Part shown: piece after piece, positions 34,963 to 46,799 of the stretch
Position numbering within the stretch: position 1 is the stretch's first letter
How the letters are laid out: each line of letters begins with the position of its first letter
Assembly (NCBI GenBank): GCA_030549775.1
Contig: CM060177.1
Span: 92,380,736 to 92,444,735 of the forward strand
Origin: Tamarix chinensis
Lineage: Eukaryota; Streptophyta; Magnoliopsida; Caryophyllales; Tamaricaceae
Direction of reading: 5' to 3'
DNA: 64,000 nt
Notes under the pieces: generated by a model
What the model saw: only the letters and a program-made list of their open reading frames with translations
Databases searched by the model: none
What the model was told of the DNA's origin: nothing
Position numbers and translations under genes: made by a program

Positions 34963-37900
34963 ATGACTTCGTCGAATTCATTCGAAGCAACGCCCGAAAC
35001 GGTGAAGTTTCTTTGTGAGAGATTATTAGATAAGAATCAATCTATATCAGAACGTTTCAGAGCTCTTTTTTCTCTTCGTAATCTCAGAGGAAAGGAACCT
35101 CGGGATGCTCTCATTATCGGTTAGTGTTCTTGCTCTCTGGCCTGTTATTAAGTGTGCCTTTGATTTTATGGCTGTTTGCTATTAGCTCTAGGCGATCACA
35201 CTTTTTTGGATGATTAGAACTTTATTGAAATCGAATGATGACTGAGGCGTAAATTGAGAAAATTTTATAGGTTGTGGTCGTTTGAATTATCGCGTTGTTG
35301 AAAGTTGAATTGTGGCTTGTGAGGTAACCGTGCAGCTTGTTTTTGGTTAATTTATTTCTTACTGATATTGGGATGACGAAGAATTGGTTATGTGCACTAG
35401 TCTGTTTCTGATTAATAATACTCTTGTAAGCTGGTTTCCTTGTAAGTTTGGATGACTGAAAACAAGTTTTTTATTGGTTTCGTGTAAAAATCCGTGTCTT
35501 CCCTTTGCAAACAACGGACGCCAATACACCATTCATGCTTCTGGATGCTTACGATGTTTTTGTTGGTGTATTATTCACTATGTACTAATGCTTCAGAATA
35601 CGAGATATGCTTTTTAACGACGTAAGTTTTCTATTACATATTTTTGCAGCAACAAGAGATTCATCTAATTTGCTGGCACATGAGGCAGCCTTTGCCCTGG
35701 GCCAAATGCAGGATGCAGATGCCATCCCAGCCCTAGAGTCTATTCTCAATGACTTTTCTTTGCATCCCATCGTTCGCCATGAGGTGCCATATTGATGAAA
35801 TGGTTTCCCTTTTTTTTCTTTTTTTCCTTCCCTGTATATTATTGTGAGGTTTTTCTCTTATGTTAATAGTCCATTTGTGTTTTTAAATTTTTGCACAGGC
35901 TGCTGAGGCTCTTGGTGCTATAGGTTTAGAAAGTAATATTCCAGTTTTGAAGAAGAGCTTGGTCTCTGATCCAGCACGTGAGGTCAGAGAAACATGTGAG
36001 TTGGCTCTTCATAGAATTGAGGAAGTGAAGCACTCTGATAGTGGTGAAAAGGAAGGGTCACCGTTCTTGTCTGTTGACCCAGCTGTACCTGCCTCCTGTT
36101 CTTCTGTTGCTCAATTGAGGTCTGCCAATTTTTATTTCACAAAATGAATTCTAGTATTGCAGCATCTTTTTCTTCATTTGAAGGTGGAGGAATTTTCAGT
36201 GCTAGATGTTCCAAAGTTCATTGATCCATTAGTTTCCAGCTTTTACTGACTGTCTTGTTTCGGGGCTTTGAATATGCAAGGGATGTGCTTTTGGATGAAG
36301 AGAAGGGCATGTATGAAAGATATGCAGCTCTCTTTGCCCTGCGTAACAATGGAGGAGAAGATGCTGTTTCTGCAATTGTTGATTCCTTGGGAGCAGAAAG
36401 TGCTCTCTTGAAGCATGAGGTTGGTTTTGTGGATCCTACTTTATGTATATTTTTACAAATAAATGTGATTGATTCAAAAACAACTTATTTTATTAGGTGC
36501 ATGAAGTTAAGGGTGCATATGCTTTTGGAAAAAAAAGGCTATTTTCGAGAGAACATTTTCCAGTCTTCTAGAAAACTAAAAAATGCCATATATATTTTTT
36601 TTCTGTTTTCCTTATTAGGAAATAAAAACAAAAAAAAAAAAACAAATTTCCAACTTTGTAATTAAAAAAAAAAAAAAAACCTAGACTATATTTCAGCGTC
36701 TACATATAAATATTAAAATTCCTAACTTTACTGCTAACATGTTTACAATTTGCTTACATTGCTCCCACAAATTGTGGTTCCATGTGGAACTCATATACTT
36801 AGGACTTTCACTTTTTGTGAGGGTTGCAAAGAAGTTGTAAAAATTTAACTATAACCCTAGGTAAAAATTTAATTGCAACCCTAGCATTACTTTACCCATA
36901 TAGGTCTTTGTTTTCTGCATGTTGTTCGATTGGAAAGCAATCATTGTTACTATTATTTATATTTATATTATTAATCATTATTATTATTATTTATTACTAT
37001 TATTAATTATGATTATGACTAATACTCCCTCCGTCCTACTCAATTTGAAACGGTTTGAAAATCATCAAAATTAAGAAAATAGTCAAATTAGCATTAATAA
37101 CAATGACACACCATCACGTTTGTGGTTATATTACTGACTTACCCTTGTTATTAACGAGTGCTTCAATTGGAAATGCATAAAAGCTCTTATTTAATGACAT
37201 GAAGAATGGGAAAAAAAATTAAATGTCCTATAAATAGAAACCTTACAAATATTTTGGGATGACTTAAAAATGAATAGCATGCAAATAGAGTGGGACGGAG
37301 GGAGTATTTATTATTATAATTTATTATCACTAATATTAATTGTTATTTTTACTTCTATTATTACTATATATTATTAGTATTAAATATTATTATTATTGTT
37401 AGTAATGATATTTTATTATTATTTCATTAATGATATAATTTAATTTTTATTTTTATTATTAAATATGTATATTATCATTTATTACTCATAATTATATATT
37501 ATTATGATTATTAATATTAACTATTATTATTATTTATTAATTATTATTGTTATTTATTTATTTATTTATATTACTATTGTTGTTATTTCCAAACTAAAAG
37601 AAGTTAAACATGTATTGAAATCTTTTAATTTAGAAATTAGTTTTATAGTATGGATAAATGAATACATTCTCCTAGGTTTACATGAAGAATTGTTTTGCTT
37701 GTTCTCTATGGAAAACTGGAGTTGGAAGGTGAATTTTTTTTTTTTTTTCAAAAGTAAACACGCCCTAAGGTTTTCAATTTTCTAATGCATGGAATGGAGT
37801 CTTCCCTTTTAATAACTGCCCCTTCCTTTTTCGTTATCAATGAACTTACTGGACTTTTTTGGAAGTTGGAAGACTAAGAAACATGGTGTTTGCTGATAAC

Positions 37901-40546
37901 AATTAACAAGTGAAAAGGAAACGAAACATCTGTGATGTTTGGCTGTCATCTACATAGCTTTTTTCCAATATTATTTGATGAAGGCTGTGAAAGCATAATT
38001 TGAGAACAAAATGTAGAAGGGATTTTTTCTTGCTGGCCATCGGTTCTCATTTTTCCTCCTTGCTTTTCATGTGACCTATTCTATTGGGAAAATAAAATTA
38101 ATTTGGAGTTGGGTATGCTAATTCTATTGCATGCAGGGTTGTTGCTTCAATTATTGTGGGATTATTAAACAAAGGAATAGCAGGGAGGATCCTTAGCGGG
38201 TTGTTGTTGGTCCTGTTGATTAAACGTAGGAATATAGTAGTTTGGAAACTGCATGAGTTGAATTGTTTGCTCCTGTCACATGAGCATTTCATTTCTTTTG
38301 TTACAATTTGGTGCCTATATTATAGTCGTGCTTCAGCTGTTTTTGTCTTGGAGAAGCTTTGAATTGAAATAATCTTCATGCTAAGAATTAGAGTTGTGGT
38401 GATCCTGGATATAACATGCTTTCAGATTGATGATTGCTTTTGTCACTGTGGAATGCTGATATATTTTCTCTTGACCCAGGTTGCTTATGTTCTAGGCCAA
38501 TTACAAGACAAAGCTGCATCTGCTGCATTGACTAGGGTACTTAAAGATTGCAGTGAGCATCCTATGGTGAGACATGAAGCTGCTGAAGCACTAGGTTCTA
38601 TTGCAGGTGGGCCATTTCCATCTTGTCTTAATGTAGTTGGTATATCTGGAGGTCAAAGAATATCACGTTCTTGTTCAGGTGTTAGAAGGGTGAAAAGAAT
38701 AGGTCAATTTTCTTGGGGCCATTACCCTTTTTTTATTTGGGTGAGAGAAACTTGTTGAACTACCTACTTTCCAGGGAGTTTTACAGATGTAGGTGACAGT
38801 TGCTGTGCTTGTCAATTCCATAGCTGCAGGCTTGTTGAAAGCTAATTTTAGGTCAGATTTTGTATCTGAAGAAACATGAACATTTATATAGGTGTATGAA
38901 AATCGCAGCCTGCGATGTAAGGCTTCATTATGATTTAGCTACGTATTTACACCCGAATCAGCTTTCTAATATGTTTGTTTCAGACAGCACCAATAACAAA
39001 GAAGCTTGAGTATTGGATTCACCAGGGACCGCTGAAAGAATAGCCTTTGAACTCAGGCAGCTAGGCTTTTGAGAACTGGGCATTTGAGCCATTGCCAGTC
39101 TTCCTGAACTATTTAAAGTGTGTGTTTGTTTTATTCTCAATTTTTAATGGTCCAAAATTACTTGAGCCATTCTCAGTCTGCTCACCATAGAAGGTAGTAA
39201 TTATTCGTTCTAGACTTACTTTTGAGAGACCAAGGTTATTTGAGTAACAATGGATCTGCCTTTCGAACTTTAGCTCTTTATTCTGGGTTTACTTTGGAGA
39301 GTCCAAACTCCAAGGGAATTAAGTCAATCTTGTCTGCCTAAACTACTTAAGAGTAGCAGTTCTTTGTGTTGGGATTGATTCTCCGTAGGTGCAGTCCTGC
39401 ACTGGGGGCTATTACCGCCTGGAAGCCCAAGGTATTTCAGGATTTCTTCACTGACTTGTTTCATTTAGGATTTGCTTAGGTGAGTATTATGGATGTGGTT
39501 CATTTTATACTTATGTGTTCCATTTTAAAATAGCCACTGCAATTGTTTGGCCAAATTCTCTTGGAAGCTATACATTTCATGACTTCATTTTTGGGTCTTT
39601 TTCATTTTACACAAATTATTTTGGTGATTTTGATGCCGAGTCTCTTGGAGTTTGAGTCATGTAAATCCAGCACTACTTCTGAGTTACACTTTTTGGGTTC
39701 AGTCTCTTGGGGTTGACAAAATCTGTAGATGCTAGATCTGGGTCAGCACATGCTCTCTTATCTTCAACTTACCTTGGTCTTCATAATCGTTTTTGTACAT
39801 TGCATTTTGTTCTGTAGACGTTCAAAGTGTTGCGCTTATTTTGGTGATTTTGATTCATAGTCTCTTGGAGTTTGAGTCATGTAAATCCAGCACTACTACT
39901 TCTGAGTTTACACTTTTTGGGTTCAGTCTCTTGGGGATGACAAAATCTGTAGATGCTAGATATGGGTCAGCACATGCTTTCTTATCTTCAACTTACCTCG
40001 GTCTTCATAATTGTTTTTGTACATTGCATTTTGTTCTGTAGACGTTCAAAGTGTTGCACTTATTTTAGTGATTTTGATGCTGAGTCTCTTGGAGTTTGAG
40101 TCATGTGAATCCAGCACTGCTGCTTCTGAGTTTACACTTTATGGGTTCAGTCTCTTGGGGTTGACAAAATCTGTAGATGCTAGATCTGGGTCAGCACATG
40201 CTTTCTTATCTTCAACTTACCTCGGTCTTCATAATTGTTTTTGTACATTGCATTTTGTTCTGTAGACGTTCAAAGTGTTGCACTTATTGAGGAATTTGCC
40301 GAGGATCCTGAACCTATTGTCGCCCAGAGCTGTGAAGTTGCTCTAAGTATGTTGGAATTCGAACGATCCGGCAAATCTTTCGAGGTAATGTATAATTTCA
40401 TGAGCAAGTGATATGACGTGCCTGCTTGATTAAGGAGTGGTGCTTTAGACCTGAATTGATAATGGAGCTTAGCTTTACTACTGAATTGTCTGATTGTCTT
40501 GCAGTATCTATTCATGCAAGCTCCTGTTTTTGGGGAAGTTGCCTAA
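34963..40546 (+). CDS. DOHH: Deoxyhypusine hydroxylase (DOHH), 7 exons, 312 residues
   Basis: DOHH is the iron-dependent HEAT-repeat monooxygenase that hydroxylates deoxyhypusine on eIF5A in the cytosol, the last step of hypusine synthesis. Exons: 34963-35119, 35650-35783, 35899-36119, 36281-36419, 38480-38606, 40266-40384, 40505-40546; all introns are GT-AG. The joined frame is 939 bases with no stop before TAA. The four His-Glu iron-ligand pairs are present at about H63-E64, H96-E97, H216-E217 and H249-E250, in [24 protein letters not shown] and HEAAEALG contexts. Spacing of 33 within each half matches the family. Exon junctions fall after the second and third HE pairs. The length fits plant homologues (about 310-320). 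The start was chosen because [20 protein letters not shown] opens the family N-terminus after an A-rich leader. Intron 4 holds a MITE; the intron 5 to exon 6 junction is triplicated. I see no damage to the protein. Confidence 0.96.
37023..37306. mobile_element. Stowaway MITE in DOHH intron 4
   Basis: The element has terminal inverted repeats CTCCCTCCGTCCTACTC (37025) and GAGTGGGACGGAGGGAG (ending 37304), 16 of 17 matched. Both ends are flanked by TA, the target-site duplication of Tc1/mariner-type Stowaway elements. The CTCCCTCCGT terminus is the Stowaway consensus. It is 280 bp without ORF. It lies in the long fourth intron (36420-38479), surrounded by AT-rich trinucleotide-type DNA at 36950-37020 and 37310-37560. 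Confidence 0.95.
39621..40288 (+). repeat. Three tandem ~224-bp copies spanning the intron 5 / exon 6 acceptor of DOHH
   Basis: The units are 39621-39840 (220 bp), 39841-40064 (224) and 40065-40288 (224). Each carries the 3' end of intron 5, the polypyrimidine/acceptor segment ttttgttctgtag and the first 23 bases of exon 6 (acgttcaaagtgttgcactt...). Acceptor AGs end at 39817, 40041 and 40265; only the last is followed by the rest of exon 6 and its donor. The copies differ at few positions, so the duplication is recent. Each of the first two pseudo-acceptors opens a frame beginning DVQSVALI that runs to the TAG of the next acceptor. The unit ends share the 5-base microhomology TTATT (39616-39620 and 40284-40288). 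Confidence 0.95.
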
Positions 40547-41044
40547 TCATGAGCAGTATCTGAATAGTGTAAAAGCTCAGCTGCAGTGAAAGTTGTTTAT
40601 AATACAGTATCGAGGTTAATTATCTGATCGAGTCAGATTGGATGTAGGATTTTATTTGAATTTTGTTCTCCTTCTCGGTATAATCGCATTGTGAACACAA
40701 CTGGAGTTGTTTCCTGGATGGGCGTCTGACTTTCATTACTGACATAGAAAAAGCTAATTGCTCGAACACGTCATTAACATTAGGACTGAAATTATCTGAG
40801 ATAACTTGTTCATTGTGTGCAGTCGGTGGCAATTTTCATTGTGGAAGTTGTGTGTACTGGAAGATAATATCTGCTGGGATGGTCATGTTACCCCGGATAA
40901 CCGAAGGGCAAAGGCTACGTGCCTGTTTTGTACATTCGGCGTTGTTCAATCAAAGAGCTCAAAGCTTTCATCCGGGGCTCCGTGCACTCTAACCCAGAGG
41001 AACAGAGTGCAAAAAAATTAAACAGCAGAAGTGATTCATTGATT
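40547..41044 (+). other. DOHH 3' UTR and downstream
   Basis: This follows the DOHH stop codon and should hold the 3' UTR. I cannot place the cleavage site with confidence, as no clear AATAAA precedes 41044. ORFs at 40620-40832 and 40806-41021 have no recognisable domain. Confidence 0.5.
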
Positions 41045-41177
41045 TAGCCCATGTTTTGAGGTTTTTATCAAAAGATATTATTTAAGATAATTATTTATTT
41101 TAAAATATTTTTACCTATTTTTAAAATAAATAATTATTTTAAATAATTACTTTTAATAAATAGGTCCAAATAAGCTA
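41045..41177. mobile_element. MITE-like palindrome downstream of DOHH
   Basis: Two arms of more than 40 bases are inverted copies. The left has tatcaaaagatattatttaa followed by gataattatttattttaaaa; the right is its reverse complement (ttttaaaataaataattatt, then ttaaataattacttttaat). Only a few bases separate them, so the stretch forms a long hairpin. Weaker pairing (tagccc... / ...aagcta) extends to the given ends. I could not establish a target-site duplication. It may be a MITE, or lie within the DOHH transcript end. Confidence 0.65.
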
Positions 41178-41689
41178 TTAATCATTTGAAAGGAATGGTT
41201 GTGTAAATTTATGGGGTTACATATATAAAAAAATTTTGGTTTGTTTCTTGGTAAAAACTGAACATTTTTTTAGTTTTTGTTGATGCTTGACTTTTTAAAT
41301 TTGAAGAATTTATTTATTGAAAATTTATTTTTCTATTTGTATTTATACTACATAAAATACTTTATACACTAACTTAAATTTATACGATACATTATACCAT
41401 TTGACACAATATACAATTGAAATAGTTAAGGTTTTATAAAGTTTTAAAAAAATATGAAAGGATAATAAATATATAAATTGGATTACATCACGTTTGCATC
41501 AGATGTTGTATTCAACAATTAAAGTGAAATTTTTAATAAATTTTCTCAATTCTATCGTGATTTGTTGGGTTATGCTCTTACTATTTAGGAAAGTTCCATA
41601 GAGCATGTATGTCATAGGGAAAAGTATTTAGTTGGACAATAACATTAGCGACATGACTTAGCCCCAATAACTAGGTTGGAAGTAAAAAT

Positions 41690-43760
41690 TGGCATATGCT
41701 AGCTATGAGGAGTGACAAATCTCCTAATTTAGATAGGTTTAATGCATTATTTTTTTAAAATCCACTAGCTAATTATTGGAGAGGATATATGCAAAACTAT
41801 AAATGAGGTTTTCATGACTGATTGAATCCTTAAATGTGGCAACCTTGCTAATTCCAAAAATACTGAGATGGTAGGATAATAGAGATCTATATCGTGTTGC
41901 AACTTATAATATAAACTCATTACTAAATTTACTACCAATAGGTTGCAACCTATTATGCCTCACTTGGTAAGGGATGTTCAAGTAGCTTTTGTGAGAGGAA
42001 GAAACATCGGTAATAATATTCTTTTTGGCATCTTATTTAGTTAAGGAATATGGTATGAAGAAATTATCTTCAAAGTGTATGATGAAGTTGGACATGAGAA
42101 AGGCATATGAAACAATAATTGGGGCTTCCTACACTTAATATTATCAGGTTTGAAATTTGCATAAGATGTAATCAAATTGATCATAAGTTATGTTAGCATT
42201 GTTTGCTATTCCTTCTATTTTATTGTACTTTGAGAACTCGTTTTGTTGTAGGGAGGGGATTGAGATAAGTTAGGATGGAGCAGTTGGGATGTTCCATCTT
42301 TATTTGTTTGCTTTAGTGATGGAATATTTTGAATAAAGATTTGCTTGATTTCTATTCTAACCCTCAATTCAAGACTCACCTAAGATGTAAGGAAATGAAA
42401 TTCACCAACCTTATGTTTGCAAACTATATACTTTCCTTATGGTTATATGTCCTTTGTTATTTCTATATGGTTCATATTCTAAGATTTCTCTAGTCTATCT
42501 AGTTTGACTCTCAACACTTCAAAAAGCAATATTTAATATAATAACATAATACCCTTAAATGAGAGGCAACACAATGAACACATATTCCACTTTCTAAAGA
42601 TACCTTAGTGTCCCTCTGATAAGTAGGGAGCTCATTTATTGTAATTATAGGTAATGACTAACAAATTCATTGCTAAAGTTAGAGCTTGGCAATCAAACCC
42701 TTGAATCTCATTCATTGCTAAAGTTAGAGCTTGGAAATTCACCAACCTCATGTTTGCAAACTATATACTTTCCTTATGGTTATATGTCCTTTATTATTTC
42801 TACATGGTTCATATTCTAAGATTTCTCTATTCTATCTAGTTTGACTCTCAGCACTTCAAAAATCAATATTTACTATAATAACACAATACCCTTGAATGAG
42901 AGACAACACAATGAACATATCTTCCACTTTCTAAAGGGTAATCTCCATGTCAAATACCTTAGTGTACCTTTAACAGGTAAGGAGCTCACTTATTGTAAGT
43001 ATAGGTAATGAATAACAAATTCATTGCTAAAGTTAGAGCTTGGCAATCAAACCCACTCAATTAAGCTACTATATTGCAAATGGCCAAATAAGTTCTTTTC
43101 AGCCTCCAATATTATTGGAGTTTGATATAGATATTATCTAAGAGGGTTTCACATGAGATAAATATTACTTGTAGTTCATTTTTGTGGTTGGGTGTGGAAA
43201 AACCCATGAAATCACCTCTGGCATGTAAAAAAAGTTTGTCTTCCCAAAAAAGAAGGTGGACTAGGCTTGATTCAATTCCGCACTTGAAATCTGGTCACAT
43301 AAGGCTACACATTATGGTGTTCAACCATGAAGATCATCTTATGGGTGAGATGGATTCATACTTACTATCTCAAAGGTAAAATCCTTTTTGAGTTGCCTAT
43401 TTTCTCCTCTATTTCTTGGTTATAGAGAAGTATGTCAACATTGATACCCATTTAGTAGCCTTATTTTAGTGTAGCTGATGATATCAAAGAGTGCACCAAG
43501 GGTGGAAATTACAAAATTTCTAAGATTTATAAAAATATGAGAGAAAGAGATGCTAAAGTGCCATGGTACTTAATAATATAGATCAATCCAAATCATATAG
43601 ACATCAGTTCATTCTATGGCCAACAAATTAAAAAAGATTTCCCATAAGAGATAGGCTAATAAACAGTCTTTATCACTGATCAAACATGCAATTTATGTAA
43701 GTCACATGATGAAGATCATGACCGCTTGTTCTTTCATTGCAATTAATATAGAGATGTATG
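41690..43760 (+). pseudogene. LINE (L1-like) reverse transcriptase relic
   Basis: Broken plus-strand frames give a non-LTR retrotransposon RT in order. Near 41720-41790 is DGFNAKFF-like and ANYWRGYMQ text; at 41900-42000 LLPIGCNL and the DVQVAFVRGRNI-like segment; at 42030-42140 KCMMKLDMRKAYETINWGFL, which holds an RT catalytic Asp; and at 42395-42430 KFTNLMFANYILSLW, where the FADD box is decayed to FANY. At 43210-43390 come VCLPKKEGGLGLIQF and WVRWIHTYYLKGK, and at 43670-43740 the zf-RVT tail. Endonuclease is not seen, so it is 5' truncated. Many stops make it inactive. Confidence 0.88.
42399..43054 (+). repeat. Direct duplication of ~310 bp inside the LINE relic
   Basis: 42399-42700 and 42737-43054 are copies: both start attcaccaacct(t/c)atgtttgc and end gagcttggcaatcaaaccc. 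The offset is about 338. Between them is a short second copy of attcattgctaaagttagagcttgg, consistent with a duplication mediated by that phrase. The right copy keeps ~16 bases (agggtaatctccatgt region) that the left lacks. Confidence 0.9.
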
Positions 43761-44008
43761 TTGTTAGCTAACCAAACAAATTTGTATTGTTCCATAAAAT
43801 AAGTATACATACATAAAAAATATTGGTACATTTATATAAATTACACACACACATATATTATCATCGAACCATTTATAACCCATTTACCTAGTAGACCCAA
43901 TGAATGTGGGTTGAATTTGGATCTAGGTATGATAAATGAGTGTGGGTTTGGTCAAACCCAACCTAAGCCCAAATTGTTGGCACCTATGAATGAAATTTTG
44001 TTTGTTAG
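43761..44008. other. Spacer between LINE relic and LTR tower
   Basis: No gene. 43880-43990 holds gggtt/aaccc phrases (aacccatttacctag... and ...caaacccaacctaagccc) reminiscent of hAT MITE ends, but no clear terminal repeat. Confidence 0.4.
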
Positions 44009-46799
44009 TGTAGTACCTCAATATTTTGAAAAACCTGACTTATTCGAGATTGTTATTAGAGGAGGTTAAATTTCCTTATTTTAGTATTCTACCATATATT
44101 GATAGAGTTTGGAAATCCTAGTAGCATGTTTAAAATATTTTATTCATGACTCGTTGTCATTTCTAAAATATTTATGTTCTATGATACTTGTAGGCCACTT
44201 TTAGCCTTTGAACTATTTCCAAATTTTTTTTTTTTTGTGTCGATATTTGAGATCCTTATATTTTATGATTCTCCTAGGATTTTTTTTTAAATTTTCAAAC
44301 TAAGTTGTTGGTAAAAAAAAAAAAACTATTCATGCCTCAAGTGGTTTTGTTTTAGTTTTTTGAGTCCTATTAAGCCATTTCTGGTTATCTAAAAGTACAA
44401 AACTTTTGAGATCATCTTATTTAGTTTTTTTTTCATAATTTAAAAAATTTTGTTCTAATTTAAAAATTTTTTGGCCAAAATTGTTATTACTGGACACATA
44501 TATGTTATCAAATCCAACTTTATGAAACTTGATCTCAACCACCCATTTTTCATCCCTTCATTTTTGCCTCCCTTATGATGTGCCACCTACCATGCACCTT
44601 CACTGATATTTTTACACAAAATATCTAAGTGTACTTAATTATTAAGTTTCTATTAAATTACTTTGTTACCCTCCTTTACTTCTTTATTTGTCATGATATA
44701 GCGTCCTTTATTTTCTCTTCTCTACCCACCAACAAAAATCCTCCCTTCTTCTCCTCTCATTTTTTTGGCCTTCATGACTAATTTCCACCATGGTTGAAAT
44801 CTTGAATCCTTCCAAACTTTGAGAATAAGTTCATTAACCATTCCCCTTAAATTCTTCCTCCTTTATCATGTGTTTTGTGAGCTTGTTTCCCTAATCTATT
44901 CTATGTTTTTTTTCTAGGTTTTATTTTATTATTTTTAAGTGTTAAGTTCGGGAGTTAATGTAAACCTCCAAAACCCTAAGTAAATAGAAATTATATGTGT
45001 TATATGCTTTGGTTTGAAGATTGGCATAATTTTTGGTGGTTTAGCCTTTTAGGCCATAATTTGTGATATGGGGCTTTTTTTATTCTCTTGGTATACTATT
45101 AAATTGACAATACCATGTTAAAAATCTTAAATTATAGATGAACTTTAGTGTTAAGCATGCTTTGATTTGAGTATGTTTTAATGCTCTAAATTGCTCTTAA
45201 AGATTTGATGAGTTTAGATAAGTTTAAATGTTAACGAGTATTCTTGATGTTCTTGAGGGATCATGATGATTTTGTAGATTTTGATTAATTGTTTGTTTCC
45301 ATAATAATCTATAACATCCCGGTTTTTAGGACTTGAAATTTTTTTTAAATAGCTAATCGTGGAAGATAAAATAATAAAAACGAATGGTGTTACCACCACA
45401 CTTGCAAATCCGATTTTCTCTACCATTCTCATACAAAGTGCTCAGGCTAAAATCGTTACTCCATTTACAATTAATAACATGATTACAAGAAAAAAAATAG
45501 AGAAGACTAACATATAAGTATTGTAACACCCCAAAATTTACTACTGAAATTTTTTGTTTAAGCATATAACCAAAATAACCCGAATGTTACTGCCGTACTT
45601 GATATAAGTATAACTTACTATCCCATCCTTATGTCAATCACAAGGTAGAACAATTTAAAATGCTCAACAGGATAAAAAGAAAACTAGAGAGGTTTCATAA
45701 ACATAAATACAAGTTTGGATATTAACTCTAAATACAATATCCAAATACAGACAAAAGGGATGTATGGATCTAAGAGTCCAAAAGGGTATCCGGGTAAAAC
45801 CATCATCCGGATAACATGACTCTACGCCTAAAAGCCCTAATACACAAAGTCACTCTGCCCCATATAAAGCATCAAAAACTACAAAATCATCAACTAGGTC
45901 CTCATTGACCTACACATAAATATCTAGGTCATCTACTCGTGGGAATGAGCACCACCAATAAAAAGGACGATCAATACGCTACATATTGAGTATGATAATA
46001 ATATAGTTGAAACAGGAAAATACATAATTACATGCATTCAAAGTAAAAATTAGTATACATGCTAGATACAAAAATCAATACAAGGTAAAAACTGGTCGGG
46101 ATTTATATTATTAGAATATAACTTGATCCATTCGTTTATTTACATTGAGCTCAAGGATCCCACTATTCTTAAACCGATGGAACATCTTGAAACACCTCTC
46201 ATGAGCAACACACCTGAGCCACTATTTTCATTTAGGGGAATGGACCCAACACCTCTCAGAACAAAATATTCCTAAACCACTATTCTTAACTTGATAGAAT
46301 GGTCTAAAGGACTTCTCAGTCACAACATGAAATGCCCCGAAAATTCTAATTTTATTATTTATTATTAAATAAGACTTTATTATGAAAATTAATTAAATAA
46401 ATTATTTTTATTAAAATAAATGGAAATTAATTAGGGCAAATTAATAAGAAATTTATAAGTATTTCAATTAGGAGAAATTTTAGTATTTTAACTAATTAAG
46501 GATTTTATTTTGGAAATTAATTAAATAAATTACTTTATTTAAAATAAGAAGGATAAAATAGTTTCAATTTAATATTAATTTTATAAATAATTCAATTGAA
46601 GAAAATTAGGGTGTTTTGTTAATTAAAATAGAATTTATGGAAAATCTTTTAAAAATCCTAATTTAGCCTAAAAAGGGATTTAAATATTATTTTATTTAAA
46701 TATTATTATTTTTCAATATCCCAAATATTTTAATTAATTTAAATACCCAACCTAATTATTTTTCTCTTTTCCTTTTTCCTTTTTCTTTCTTTTCTTCCC

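Noticed and set aside
36255..36665. 136-codon ORF inside DOHH
   Set aside because: It is exon 4 read on into intron 4; the conserved part stops at the GT donor after 36419.
39793..40265. Two similar ORFs of 82 and 84 codons beginning [16 protein letters not shown], a possible gene pair
   Set aside because: They are readings through the tandem intron 5 copies of DOHH; each includes the duplicated exon 6 start and ends at the next splice acceptor TAG.
43870..43990. MITE-like stretch with aaccc/gggtt words
   Set aside because: No terminal inverted repeat or target duplication could be drawn.
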